Counted from the stretch's first letter, positions 1-8,547 are shown. The stretch is DNA of 64,000 bases from Ulvibacter sp. MAR_2010_11 (GCF_002813135.1 NZ_PHTY01000001.1:1669501-1733500); one strand, 5' to 3'. Program-made: numbers and translations. The notes: generated from the sequence alone by a model not told the origin.

Positions 1-1
1 C

Positions 2-280
2 CTTCAAACCGGTATAAATGTCAAGTATTTCTCGAAATACAACATGAATGCCTACGATCCGGTACTCGCTGAGTTTTATGTTCAGAATACGCAGGAATTG
101 GGAGGCTTTCCTCTAGTCGATATCTTTTTAAATGCTAAAATACGTCAGACTCGGATCTATTTCAAATTCGAACATGTTAATTCGCTGTTTACAACTAAGA
201 GCGAGTATTTTTCGGCTCCGGGTTATCCGTATCGTGATGCCGTTATTAGATTCGGTTTGGTCTGGGATTTCTTCTTATAG
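2..280 (+). CDS. C-terminal fragment of an outer-membrane beta-barrel protein (putative porin)
   Basis: The reading frame is open from the left edge of the window and ends with TAG at 278-280, so only the last 92 residues or so are visible. Alternating hydrophobic and aromatic residues and a C-terminal aromatic end (GLVWDFFL) are typical of the last strands of an outer-membrane barrel. The text (NAYDPVLAEFYVQN, FFKFEHVN-like strands) resembles the large putative porins of Flavobacteriaceae, but the body of the gene lies outside the window. Function beyond an outer-membrane location cannot be stated. The next gene starts 15 nt downstream on the same strand, so the two may be co-transcribed. 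Confidence 0.6.
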   Translation, partial: LQTGINVKYFSKYNMNAYDPVLAEFYVQNTQELGGFPLVDIFLNAKIRQTRIYFKFEHVNSLFTTKSEYFSAPGYPYRDAVIRFGLVWDFFL

Positions 281-295
281 CCTAACTTAATTGTC

Positions 296-676
296 ATGAA
301 AAGTAACAACCTCCATGCGCTCCTAAACTATCTAATCGCCGGGGTTTGGTTGTTCAACGGTCTATATTGTAAACTGTTTCATTATGTGCCCAGACACCAG
401 GAGATAATTGGTTATTTGTTGGGAGGTGATAATGCCGGACTAATCACTAAAATAATTGGTTTTGCTGAAGTGTTAATGGCGTTGTGGATTCTCAGTCGCA
501 TTAAAAGCAGACTCAACGCTATAGTACAGATTGTAGTGATAATGCTTATGAATCTAATTGAATTCGTTTTCGTTCCCGATCTACTACTGTGGGGAAAATT
601 GAATGTAGTATTTGCCATTTTGTTCACCTTGCTTATTTATTTTAATGAATTTCATCTAAAAAAGCGCAATACCTAA
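296..676 (+). CDS. DoxX-like four-helix membrane protein
   Basis: A 126-residue protein with four hydrophobic segments (about residues 7-25, 50-66, 70-88 and 98-115), an early GxWLFNGLYCKLFH segment and a central GFAEVLMALWIL helix, as in the DoxX-like family of small inner-membrane proteins. The role of this family is poorly defined; some members are linked to redox or thiosulfate metabolism, but nothing here points to a substrate. It is the first gene of a tight run: DUF2071 follows after 6 nt, then a methyltransferase and another membrane protein with overlapping ends, so a single operon is likely. Confidence 0.75.
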   Translation: MKSNNLHALLNYLIAGVWLFNGLYCKLFHYVPRHQEIIGYLLGGDNAGLITKIIGFAEVLMALWILSRIKSRLNAIVQIVVIMLMNLIEFVFVPDLLLWGKLNVVFAILFTLLIYFNEFHLKKRNT

Positions 677-682
677 ACTGCC

Positions 683-1423
683 ATGCTTTCATTCTTAAAA
701 AATCATCCCTTTGCCGTTGAAGCGTTTTTTAAGAAATCCATCGTCCTCACTTTTGCAATACCGAAAGAAGAATTGCTACCTCTAATCCCCGAGTGTCTTT
801 CGCTGGATACTCATAACGATACTCATGCCTTTGTTGCAATCGCCATGGTAGATACACAGAGTCTTCGTCCGAAAGGAATGCCCCAAAGTATGGGAAACGA
901 TTTCTTTTTAATAGGGTATCGGGTTTTTGTGCGCTATACAAATAATGCCGGAAAACGATTACGGGGACTTTATATTCTGAAATCGGAAACCAACAAAAAA
1001 AAGATGGAATTCTTCGGAAATATGTTCACGCATTACAGGTATACAACAACCGATATTGCTGTGTCTTCAACTGAAGGACTTACGACTGTTGCTTCGGAAA
1101 AGTCGGACTTTAAAGTAATTATCGGGGAATCTTCCGAAGCAATTTCTTTGCCTGAAGGTTCTCCTTTTCAAGATTGGAAGGAAGCACGTCGTTTTGCGGG
1201 TCCGTTGCCGTTTACCTTTACCTATTCCGAAGAAAAAAAAGAAGTGCTAATTATTCAAGGAGTTCGAAGCGATTGGAATCCGGCACCTGTTGAAGTAAGG
1301 GAGTACAGTTTTACATTTTTAGATAATTTGGGTTTTAAGGACATACAACTTGCCAACGCTTTTGTAATTAATAACGTTCCGTATTTTTGGAAAAAGGGAG
1401 TTCGCGAAACATGGAAACAGTGA
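683..1423 (+). CDS. DUF2071 (YqjF-like) family protein
   Basis: A 246-residue soluble protein. The N-terminal region (FKKSIVLTFAIPKEELLPLIPECLSLD) matches the pattern of DUF2071/acetoacetate-decarboxylase-like beta-barrel proteins, where an early helix is followed by strands describing a lipocalin-like cup. No signal peptide or catalytic motif is evident. The 3' end overlaps the ATG of the downstream methyltransferase (ATG at 1411, stop TGA at 1421-1423), which suggests translational coupling. The biochemical role is unknown; the neighbouring DoxX-like protein and methyltransferase suggest a membrane-linked small-molecule pathway, which is inference. Confidence 0.6.
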   Translation: MLSFLKNHPFAVEAFFKKSIVLTFAIPKEELLPLIPECLSLDTHNDTHAFVAIAMVDTQSLRPKGMPQSMGNDFFLIGYRVFVRYTNNAGKRLRGLYILKSETNKKKMEFFGNMFTHYRYTTTDIAVSSTEGLTTVASEKSDFKVIIGESSEAISLPEGSPFQDWKEARRFAGPLPFTFTYSEEKKEVLIIQGVRSDWNPAPVEVREYSFTFLDNLGFKDIQLANAFVINNVPYFWKKGVRETWKQ

Positions 1424-2175
1424 GAAAACCATTTCAGGGAGTAGTAAATATCATTCGCTTTAACTGGCATTTTTACGCAATCGCATTTGGTTTACTCATT
1501 GTTGCACTAACGGTAAATTTGTGGCTGTTTCCTGAATATTTATTCTATGGAGGCTTAATTCTAAGTCTGACACTTTTTTTAATGCTCATATCCTTGGTGA
1601 TATCTTACTATGTGTACGATGCGTCGCATTTATATAAACTCACCTGGTTGGATGGGATCAAGCTTCCAAAAAATGCTACAATTATAAATATTCATGCCGG
1701 ATTCGATGAAACAAGTTTGTTGTTACAACAAAAGTATCCTGACTGTACATTACAGGAATTTGATTTTTACGATCCGCAAAAGCATACCGAAGTTTCCATT
1801 AAAAGAGCCAGAAAGGCGTATCCGCCGTATTCGGGAACTAAAGCTGTGCAGACCGACCATATCCCATTGGAAAATGACTCGGTTGACGCCATTTTTTTAC
1901 TGTTGTCGGCACACGAAATAAGGAATCGGGATGAACGAAAGAATTTTTTGCGGGCACTGCATCGAATCCTAAAAGTTAATGGAAATATTGTTCTCGTGGA
2001 ACACTTGCGGGATAGCGCCAATTTTGCCGCATATACAATTGGTTTTTTTCACTTTTTTTCACGTAAGAGCTGGAAAAACATAGTAGCTCAAGCAAACTTT
2101 CAAGTACGCGAAGAATTTAAAATCACTCCTTTTCTCACAACCTTTATACTTACAAAAAATGGAACTACATCTTAA
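1411..2175 (+). CDS. SAM-dependent methyltransferase with N-terminal membrane anchor
   Basis: A 254-residue protein beginning at ATG 1411, preceded by the purine-rich stretch AAAGGGAG; an upstream in-frame ATG at 1387 lies deeper in DUF2071 and is less likely. Two hydrophobic segments near residues 18-40 and 45-65 form a hairpin anchor. The catalytic part is a Rossmann-like class I methyltransferase: a motif I position (IINIHAGFDET, degenerate compared with the usual GxGxG), an acidic post-I strand (LQEFDFYDP), motif II (VDAIFLLLSAHEI) and motif III (LHRILKVNGNIVLVEHL). The substrate cannot be told. The next gene starts at 2159, overlapping by 17 nt. Confidence 0.7.
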   Translation: METVRKPFQGVVNIIRFNWHFYAIAFGLLIVALTVNLWLFPEYLFYGGLILSLTLFLMLISLVISYYVYDASHLYKLTWLDGIKLPKNATIINIHAGFDETSLLLQQKYPDCTLQEFDFYDPQKHTEVSIKRARKAYPPYSGTKAVQTDHIPLENDSVDAIFLLLSAHEIRNRDERKNFLRALHRILKVNGNIVLVEHLRDSANFAAYTIGFFHFFSRKSWKNIVAQANFQVREEFKITPFLTTFILTKNGTTS

Positions 2176-2557
2176 CATTGTTGGTTGGCTGTTAATTGTC
2201 TTAGCCCTTATTCATGTAATCTTTCCGGGCTATTTTAATTGGAAGGAAAACCTTTCGGGTCTAACGCTCATCAACCGACAAATGATGGTTACGCATACCT
2301 TTTTTATTGCCTTGACCGTGTTTTTAATGGGGGTGTTGTGTGTCACTTCAGCAAAAGAATTGGTTGAAACCGAACTCGGTCGAAAAATTGTATTGGGATT
2401 GGGTTTGTTTTGGAGTGTGCGGTTTGTGTTTCAGCAATTTGTGTATTCTTCAAAATTGTGGAAGGGAAAAAAGTTTGAAACCACCATGCATGTAGTTTTT
2501 ACAGCGCTATGGGTTTATTTTAGTATTGTATTTCTGAAGGTGTTTTTTGAAGGGTAA
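2159..2557 (+). CDS. Small four-helix membrane protein, unknown function
   Basis: A 132-residue protein with four hydrophobic segments (about 5-24, 41-62, 77-94 and 106-125), charged loops between them and no signal peptide. No domain was recognised beyond a generic integral membrane protein. Its ATG lies inside the last codons of the methyltransferase gene, so its translation is probably coupled to it, and it is the last gene of the 296-2557 run. Its length and topology resemble the DoxX-like protein that starts the operon but there is no clear sequence match. A role in the same membrane-associated pathway is inferred only from position. Confidence 0.65.
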   Translation: MELHLNIVGWLLIVLALIHVIFPGYFNWKENLSGLTLINRQMMVTHTFFIALTVFLMGVLCVTSAKELVETELGRKIVLGLGLFWSVRFVFQQFVYSSKLWKGKKFETTMHVVFTALWVYFSIVFLKVFFEG

Positions 2558-2577
2558 GTAGGAGCCCTAGTCTTGTT

Positions 2578-2598
2578 ACACCAAACTTGATTTGGTGT
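2578..2598. terminator. Hairpin between convergent genes, possible terminator
   Basis: A perfect 8-bp stem (ACACCAAA / TTTGGTGT) with a 5-nt loop lies between the convergent ends of the 2159 gene and the acyl-CoA dehydrogenase. There is no T tract on either side, so it may be a weak bidirectional terminator or an RNA-stabilising hairpin. Confidence 0.35.
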
Positions 2599-2645
2599 CT
2601 ACATCATGCAAGTGTCCTACCAGTGGTCGCTGAGTGAAGCCGAAG

Positions 2646-3788
2646 CTAATCGCGCAACAACCCTCGAGAAATTACGATTTTCTGTATTTCACTGGTGCCT
2701 TCGTAGATCTGAGTGATCTTGGCATCCCGCATTAAACGTTCTACGTGGTATTCCTTAACGTAACCGTTTCCGCCGTGCACTTGTACTGCTTCTACGGTTA
2801 CATCCATCGCAACTTGTGAAGCGTATAATTTTGCCATGGCACCACTCATATCGTAGTTATTACCCTGATCCTTATCCCAGGCAGCTTTCATTACCAAATG
2901 ACGCGCAGCAGTGATAGAGGTATGCATATCGGCCAATTTAAAAGCAATGGCCTGGTGGTTGCAAATTTCGGTACCAAAAGACTTACGGACCTTAGAATAT
3001 TCACGTGCCAAATCGTAAGCACCGGCTGCAATACCTAATGCCTGTGCCGCAATACCAATACGACCCCCACTTAACGTTTTCATCGCAAATTTAAATCCGA
3101 AGCCATCATCACCAATTCTGTTTTCCTTTGGTACCTTTACATCGTTAAAGATAAGTGAGTGGGTATCGCTCCCACGTATTCCCAATTTGTCTTCTTTGGG
3201 GCCTATTTCAAATCCGGCCCAACCTTTTTCAACAATTAAAGCATTGATGCCTTTGTGGCCTTTTTCCTTGTCGGTTTGAGCAATGACTAGGTAATAATCT
3301 GCTGTACCACCATTGGTGATCCAGTTTTTGGTGCCGTTAAGGATGTAGTGGTCGCCCATGTCAATGGCCGTAGTTCGTTGCGAAGTTGCATCACTACCGG
3401 CTTCCGGTTCACTTAAACAGAAAGCTCCAATTGATTGACCGGTTGCTAATTTGGTAAGATATTTTTGTTTTTGTTCTTCAGAGCCAAAGGCTTGTAGCCC
3501 ATAACAAACAAGAGAATTGTTTACAGAAACAACTACAGACGATGAGGCGTCAATCTTGCTCAATTCTTCCATGGCAAGCACGTACGAAACCGTATCCATA
3601 CCGCCACCGCCGTACTTTGGATCGACCATCATTCCCAAGAATCCAAGCTCGCCCATTTTCTTAACCTGTTCGGTGGGGAACTTTTGAAGGTTGTCGCGTT
3701 CAATTACTCCAGGCAATAGTTCGGTTCTGGCGAAATCTCTCGCGGCATCGCGAATCATTAAATGTTCTTCGGAAAGGTTGAAATCCAT
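2646..3788 (-). CDS. Acyl-CoA dehydrogenase (short-chain/butyryl-CoA type)
   Basis: A 380-residue flavoenzyme that introduces the alpha-beta double bond into acyl-CoA thioesters in fatty- or branched-chain-acid breakdown, passing electrons to electron-transfer flavoprotein. Visible domains in order: N-terminal helical domain (residues 1-115), middle beta domain with the FAD and substrate motifs (GAFCLSEPEAGSDA, about 127-140; WITNGG) and C-terminal helical domain. The catalytic glutamate is expected in QIYEGTSEIQK near the C terminus, as in short-chain members. Full length for the family. It is monocistronic and divergent from anmK with a good promoter of its own. The exact chain-length preference cannot be read from sequence. 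Confidence 0.93.
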   Translation of the reverse strand: MDFNLSEEHLMIRDAARDFARTELLPGVIERDNLQKFPTEQVKKMGELGFLGMMVDPKYGGGGMDTVSYVLAMEELSKIDASSSVVVSVNNSLVCYGLQAFGSEEQKQKYLTKLATGQSIGAFCLSEPEAGSDATSQRTTAIDMGDHYILNGTKNWITNGGTADYYLVIAQTDKEKGHKGINALIVEKGWAGFEIGPKEDKLGIRGSDTHSLIFNDVKVPKENRIGDDGFGFKFAMKTLSGGRIGIAAQALGIAAGAYDLAREYSKVRKSFGTEICNHQAIAFKLADMHTSITAARHLVMKAAWDKDQGNNYDMSGAMAKLYASQVAMDVTVEAVQVHGGNGYVKEYHVERLMRDAKITQIYEGTSEIQKIVISRGLLRD

Positions 3789-3826
3789 AGTGATGTCTTA
3801 ATTACATATTGTTCAAAAAAGAGTAG

Positions 3827-3858
3827 CAAAGGTACTCTTAAAAAAAAGAAATTTCAAA
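3827..3858 (-). promoter_or_regulatory. Promoter of the acyl-CoA dehydrogenase gene
   Basis: On the minus strand, TTTG (3858-3855), a 20-nt spacer and TACCTTTG (3834-3827) match the Bacteroidota sigma-A consensus TTTG-N19/20-TAnnTTTG exactly. The box ends 38 nt before the ATG. Confidence 0.75.
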
Positions 3859-3881
3859 TATCCATTCCCAATTTACCTTTG
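3852..3881 (+). promoter_or_regulatory. Probable promoter of anmK
   Basis: TTTC (3852-3855), an 18-nt spacer and TACCTTTG (3874-3881) on the plus strand. The -7 box is perfect and the -33 box has one mismatch. Its -33 box overlaps the -33 box of the divergent acyl-CoA dehydrogenase promoter. The predicted leader is about 115 nt. Confidence 0.5.
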
Positions 3882-4001
3882 TAAATGCAGAAGCTTTCAA
3901 ATTAGAAGTAGATCTTTTTAATTAGACGTTATTTTAAGGTGCACTTTTCCGAAAGTTTCAATTTTGAATAGTACTTTTAATTTTTCATATTTTACAGAAT
4001 T

Positions 4002-5066
4002 TTGAAACAAACAAACTATCATGTGATTGGCGTTATGAGTGGAACTTCGCTCGATGGGGTGGATGTTGCTGAAATTCATTTTACTATTTCTGAAGCTACC
4101 GTCTGGCAATTTGAAATTACGCATGCCGAAACAATTCCTTATTCGGAAGCGTGGAAAACTACATTACAGCAAGCCATTTCCTTTTCTGAAGGAGAATTGG
4201 ACAGTTTGAATCTTCAATATACCAAATACCTTGCTGAGGTCATTTCGGCATTTATAACTCGGAATAGCATTGTTAATCTCGACGCAGTCTGCAGTCATGG
4301 GCATACCATTTTACACCAACCCGATAAGGGAGTTACACTCCAAATTGGAAATCTCCCGCAGTTGGCAACCTTATTAGAAGAAAAAGTAGTATGCGATTTC
4401 AGAGTGCAGGATGTTGCCTTCGGCGGACAAGGAGCGCCGTTGGTTCCCATTGGGGATGGCATACTCTTTAGGCAATATGATTATTGTCTTAATCTCGGCG
4501 GATTTGCAAACTGTTCGTTTGATACTGATGGAACCAGAATCGCCTACGATATTTGTCCGGTAAATATTGTATTAAATACTTTGGCTGAAAAGTTGAGCCA
4601 TCCCTACGATGCCGGAGGTGAGATTGCCAAAAGAGGAAGGCTAGATGAAGATTTATTACAACAATTAAACCAATTAGAATTTTACCGGCAATCGGCACCA
4701 AAATCCTTAGGATTGGAGTGGGTACAGCAATATATTCAGCCTTTACTGGATGCTTCAGAGGCTTCGGTAGAAGACAAACTCAATACTTTTACCGAACATG
4801 TTGCCATTCAGCTGAGCCTTCAGTTTAAAAAAGAATCCTCAGTACTAATAACCGGTGGAGGTGTGTATAACGATTTTTTAATAGCAAGATTGATGCATCA
4901 CAAAAAACTAAACGTGGTAATTCCTTCTTCCATCTTAATCGAATACAAAGAAGCACTTATTTTTGGACTACTAGGCGTATTAAAATTAAGAGGAGAAATA
5001 AATTGTCTGGCGAGTGTCACCGGAGCCAAAATGGATCATTCGAGCGGTAAAATATTCTTTCACTAA
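4002..5066 (+). CDS. anmK: Anhydro-N-acetylmuramic acid kinase
   Basis: A 354-residue enzyme of cell-wall recycling that hydrolyses and phosphorylates 1,6-anhydro-MurNAc to MurNAc-6-phosphate. Seen: the N-terminal phosphate-binding loop GVMSGTSLDGVD (about residues 10-21), the catalytic-region motif CDFRVQDVAFGGQGAPLVP and the C-terminal ITGGGVYN loop of the ASKHA fold. The start is unusual: the frame has no ATG before the conserved VMSGTS, and TTG at 4002 gives the expected short leader MKQTNYHVIG; ATT at 3999 is an alternative. The gene is single, between divergent acyl-CoA dehydrogenase and the amino-acid dehydrogenase. mpl, another recycling gene, is at 51299. Confidence 0.93.
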   Translation: MKQTNYHVIGVMSGTSLDGVDVAEIHFTISEATVWQFEITHAETIPYSEAWKTTLQQAISFSEGELDSLNLQYTKYLAEVISAFITRNSIVNLDAVCSHGHTILHQPDKGVTLQIGNLPQLATLLEEKVVCDFRVQDVAFGGQGAPLVPIGDGILFRQYDYCLNLGGFANCSFDTDGTRIAYDICPVNIVLNTLAEKLSHPYDAGGEIAKRGRLDEDLLQQLNQLEFYRQSAPKSLGLEWVQQYIQPLLDASEASVEDKLNTFTEHVAIQLSLQFKKESSVLITGGGVYNDFLIARLMHHKKLNVVIPSSILIEYKEALIFGLLGVLKLRGEINCLASVTGAKMDHSSGKIFFH

Positions 5067-5104
5067 ATTATACTTAAAATAATACAAACCCGTTTGCAAT
5101 TTTT

Positions 5105-5112
5105 TATATTTG
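5105..5112 (+). promoter_or_regulatory. -7 box (TATATTTG) upstream of the amino-acid dehydrogenase
   Basis: A perfect TAnnTTTG box lies 50 nt before ATG 5163. No -33 box is seen at the right distance. It makes any start codon upstream of about 5117 unlikely. Confidence 0.45.
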
Positions 5113-5162
5113 CCACTATTCACATGAACCTGAGGGGAAGTGAATATAAACTCACCAACTTA

Positions 5163-6389
5163 ATGAAGGAACTTCTTACCAAGTACGAAAATAAAGACCC
5201 CGAAATAGTTTTTCATTGGAACGATCCCGAAACCGAAGCCGAGGGCTGGACAGTCATCAACTCCTTACGAGGTGGTGCTGCGGGAGGAGGAACCAGAATG
5301 CGCGTTGGGTTGGATCAAAATGAAGTTCTATCCCTTGCCAAAACCATGGAAGTGAAGTTTACCGTGTCAGGGCCGGCGATTGGTGGTGCCAAATCGGGAA
5401 TTAATTTCGACCCCCAGGATCCAAGGAAAAAAGGGGTGCTGGAGCGTTGGTACAAAGCAGTTTCTCCTTTGCTGAAGGCATATTACGGAACCGGTGGCGA
5501 TCTAAACGTAGATGAAATTCACGAAGTGATACCCATTACCGAAGAAAGCGGTGTTTGGCATCCTCAGGAAGGTGTTTTCAATGGTCATTTTACGCCTACC
5601 GAAGCCGATAAAATAAATCGTATTGGGCAATTAAGACAAGGCGTGATTAAGGTATTGGAAAATATCAATTACTCTCCCGATGTCACCCGAAAGTACACAG
5701 TAGCCGATATGATTACTGGTTATGGTGTTGCCGAAGCGGTACGTCATTATTACGAGATCTATGGAGGAAGTGTAGTAGGGAAGCGAGCAGTAGTACAAGG
5801 TTTCGGAAATGTAGGAGCCGCTGCAGCTTATTATCTGGCACAAATGGGAGCCAAAGTAGTTGGGATTATCGATCGTGCAGGTGGAATCATTAATAAAGAC
5901 GGATTTTCATTTGATGAAATAAAACAACTGTTCCTGCAAAAGGACGGAAATACGCTCAAAGCATCGCAAATGATGTCGTTTGAAGAAATTAATAAAGAAA
6001 TCTGGACGTTGAAATGTGAAATTTTTGCACCCTGTGCTGCCTCCAGATTGATTACCAAAGACCAAATTGCTTCTATGATCGATACAGGCCTGGAAGTAAT
6101 TAGCTGTGGAGCGAACGTTCCCTTTGCCGACAAAGAAATTTTCTTCGGCCCCATCATGGAGTTTACAGATGAGCGGGTGAGTTTAATACCCGATTTTATT
6201 AGCAACTGTGGGATGGCACGTGTCTTTGCCTATTTTATGGAACGAAAAGTTCAGATGACAGATGAGGCAATCTTTAACGATACATCAATAACCATTAGGA
6301 ATGCCATTCAAAATACCTTCGATAACAACAGTACAAAAACAAACATTAGCAAAACCGCTTTCGAAATTGCCTTAAAACAGTTAATTTAG
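5163..6389 (+). CDS. Glu/Leu/Phe/Val family amino-acid dehydrogenase
   Basis: A 408-residue NAD(P)-dependent oxidative deaminase. Seen: the glycine-rich substrate site GGAAGGGTRM, the lysine region GPAIGGAKSGI, GTGGDLNVDEI, and the dinucleotide-binding GFGNVGAAAAYYLAQMGAKVVGIID of the C-terminal Rossmann domain. The ATG at 5163 (MKELLTKYENKDPEIV) is chosen because the family normally begins near this MKELL sequence and a -7 promoter box lies at 5105-5112; ATG 5124 would add 13 residues. It is shorter than classical hexameric glutamate dehydrogenases (about 450 residues), so the preferred substrate could be leucine, valine or phenylalanine instead. nhaD follows 28 nt later and may be co-transcribed. 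Confidence 0.9.
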   Translation: MKELLTKYENKDPEIVFHWNDPETEAEGWTVINSLRGGAAGGGTRMRVGLDQNEVLSLAKTMEVKFTVSGPAIGGAKSGINFDPQDPRKKGVLERWYKAVSPLLKAYYGTGGDLNVDEIHEVIPITEESGVWHPQEGVFNGHFTPTEADKINRIGQLRQGVIKVLENINYSPDVTRKYTVADMITGYGVAEAVRHYYEIYGGSVVGKRAVVQGFGNVGAAAAYYLAQMGAKVVGIIDRAGGIINKDGFSFDEIKQLFLQKDGNTLKASQMMSFEEINKEIWTLKCEIFAPCAASRLITKDQIASMIDTGLEVISCGANVPFADKEIFFGPIMEFTDERVSLIPDFISNCGMARVFAYFMERKVQMTDEAIFNDTSITIRNAIQNTFDNNSTKTNISKTAFEIALKQLI

Positions 6390-6417
6390 AAGCTTCGACT
6401 AGATAATCTCACAACAT

Positions 6418-7797
6418 ATGGAATCAATCATCATATTAATTTTTGTTATTGGATACCTCTCTATTACCCTTGAGCATCCCTTAAAATTAGACAAAACAGT
6501 CCCCGCTTTAATCATGGCAGCCTTAATTTGGGCGGTTTTGGCGATTGGATTTCAGAGTGGGTGGTTCGATGTTATCAACACCGAAGAGGAAGCCTTTAAT
6601 TTTCTAAAAGGCGGCGAACATGCACAGGAAGGATTTCACGGCACGTTGTTACACCATCTAGGGAAAACAGCCGAAATTCTTATCTTCCTTATTGGAGCAA
6701 TGACAATTGTCGAGATTATCGACCTGCATCGAGGTTTCGAAGTATTAAAAGGTGCTGTAAAAACAAAAAGTAAGCGCAGACTGCTTTGGATAATCGGTAT
6801 TCTGGCATTCTTTCTTTCAGCAATTATCGATAACCTAACGGCTACTATTGTGCTTGTTACTTTATTGCGAAAGTTAATTCACGAAAGAGACACCAGAATT
6901 TGGTATGCGGCTATGGTAATTATCGCCGCTAACGCAGGAGGTGCCTGGTCGCCAATTGGGGATGTTACAACTACCATGCTTTGGATTGCAAATAAAGTAA
7001 GTGCTGCAGGATTGATGGAGTTTGTTGTGATACCTTCTATAGTATGTTTTGTGGTGCCCTTCTTTATTGCAAGTTACATGAAGCCATTTAGAGGTAATAT
7101 TCAAGTGGACGCCCAAGAAGACAAGGTAGCAGAAAAGCTATTAAGTAGTAGAACCATGCTCTTTTTAGGCCTGGGAATGATTGTCTCAGTTCCTGTTTTT
7201 AAAACCCTTACACATTTGCCTCCTTATATGGGAATGATGCTCGCCTTAGGTGTAGTTTGGTTGGTTTCCGAATACATTCACCCCGAAGAAGACTTCAGCA
7301 AAGAAAGACGCCATTTATATTCGGCGCATAAAGCCTTATCTCGTATTGAAATCTCGAGTATACTGTTTTTCCTCGGAATTTTAATGGCAGTAGCCGGACT
7401 CGAAAGTTTGGTCTACGGCGTGGTCAACGGCGAAGAAGTGGGTACACTCCGATATCTGGCCGAGGTATTACAAGGCGCCATTCCAAATCAGGATGTAGTT
7501 ATTATGTTGCTGGGAGTACTTTCAGCAATTATAGACAATGTACCCTTGGTTGCTGCCTCTATTGGTATGTACGATTCTCCAATGGATTCTGTTCTTTGGC
7601 ATTTTATCGCCTATTCGGCAGGAACAGGTGGAAGTATGTTAATCATTGGATCCGCAGCTGGTGTAGCCGCAATGGGAATGGAAAGAATCGACTTTATCTG
7701 GTACCTTAAAAAAATAGCGTGGCTGGCCTTTATCGGGTTTGCTGCCGGTGCTGCAGTATTTCTTTTTATCGAGAGAGTGTTATTTCACCATGTCTAA
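6418..7797 (+). CDS. nhaD: Na+/H+ antiporter, NhaD family
   Basis: A 459-residue polytopic inner-membrane protein that expels Na+ in exchange for protons, as expected for a marine bacterium. About 11-13 hydrophobic segments are visible. The inverted-repeat fold of the ion-transporter superfamily shows as two equivalent half-site motifs: SAIIDNLTATIV (Asp138-Asn139) and SAIIDNVPLVAA (Asp373-Asn374), probable ion-binding residues. NAGGAWSPIGDVTTTMLW and GTGGSMLIIGSAAG are the paired hairpin loops. Length fits the NhaD family. The N terminus (MESIIILIFVIGYLSITLEHPLKLDKTVPAL) is typical and supports the ATG at 6418. Confidence 0.92.
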   Translation: MESIIILIFVIGYLSITLEHPLKLDKTVPALIMAALIWAVLAIGFQSGWFDVINTEEEAFNFLKGGEHAQEGFHGTLLHHLGKTAEILIFLIGAMTIVEIIDLHRGFEVLKGAVKTKSKRRLLWIIGILAFFLSAIIDNLTATIVLVTLLRKLIHERDTRIWYAAMVIIAANAGGAWSPIGDVTTTMLWIANKVSAAGLMEFVVIPSIVCFVVPFFIASYMKPFRGNIQVDAQEDKVAEKLLSSRTMLFLGLGMIVSVPVFKTLTHLPPYMGMMLALGVVWLVSEYIHPEEDFSKERRHLYSAHKALSRIEISSILFFLGILMAVAGLESLVYGVVNGEEVGTLRYLAEVLQGAIPNQDVVIMLLGVLSAIIDNVPLVAASIGMYDSPMDSVLWHFIAYSAGTGGSMLIIGSAAGVAAMGMERIDFIWYLKKIAWLAFIGFAAGAAVFLFIERVLFHHV

Positions 7798-7845
7798 CAA
7801 TTTCTGAGTACGAAACTCGTTATTCATTTAAATCAAAAATAATTT

Positions 7846-8547
7846 ATGCTAAACTTCTTTATTCAGGATGGAGTTGAATCGACTTTGCAGGACCTTGAGC
7901 CCGAAGTAACCGAAAAAACACTTTCCATAATGGAATTACTTATGAATGGTGGCCTTGGCGGTCAAATCATCATAGGTGTACTTTTTGTATTGCTCTTTGT
8001 TGCAGTCTATATTTATTTTGAACGACTTTTTGCAATAAAAGCGGCTTCCAAAATGGACAGTAATTTTATGAATCAGATTAGAGACAATGTCGCTCGAGGC
8101 AATATTGAAGCTGCCAAAGTATTATGCGCCCAGCAAAACAGTCCGGTATCCCGTCTTACGGCAAAAGGAATTTCCCGAATTGGAAGTCCGTTGGAAGATA
8201 TCAATACCGCCATCGAAAATGCCGGTCGTCTCGAAGTCTATAAACTGGAGAAGAACGTAAGTATTCTAGCAACGATTGCGGGAGCCGCACCAATGATTGG
8301 ATTCCTCGGGACCGTAATTGGGATGGTATTGGCTTTTCACCAATTGGCAACCAGCAGCGGACAGGCCGAAATGGGTCTTTTGGCTGAGGGTATTTATACA
8401 GCCATGACAACAACGGTTGCAGGATTAATAGTAGGTATCATTGCCTACATGGGCTATAACCATATCGTGGTGAGAACAGACAAAGTAGTGCATCAGATGG
8501 AGGCCAATGCGGTCGACTTCTTAGACATGTTAAACGAACCAGCCTAA
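7846..8547 (+). CDS. exbB: MotA/TolQ/ExbB proton-channel protein
   Basis: A 233-residue inner-membrane subunit of the TonB energising complex. Three membrane segments are seen: about residues 39-58, then the pair around 140-165 (IAGAAPMIGFLGTVIGMVLAF, the conserved TolQ/ExbB signature) and 185-205. Between them is the cytoplasmic helical domain. exbD starts at the last base of the stop codon (TAATG at 8545-8549), so translation is coupled, and a TonB protein follows. Together they would use the proton gradient to drive TonB-dependent transporters. MotA or TolQ roles are less likely because the third gene is TonB-like. Confidence 0.93.
   Translation: MLNFFIQDGVESTLQDLEPEVTEKTLSIMELLMNGGLGGQIIIGVLFVLLFVAVYIYFERLFAIKAASKMDSNFMNQIRDNVARGNIEAAKVLCAQQNSPVSRLTAKGISRIGSPLEDINTAIENAGRLEVYKLEKNVSILATIAGAAPMIGFLGTVIGMVLAFHQLATSSGQAEMGLLAEGIYTAMTTTVAGLIVGIIAYMGYNHIVVRTDKVVHQMEANAVDFLDMLNEPA

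Noticed and set aside
2600-2645. GGTCGCTGAGTGAAGCCGAAGC as a copy of the GIY-YIG inverted repeat
   Set aside because: It resembles the repeat only loosely (GGTCG, GAG) and has no partner or nuclease gene nearby.
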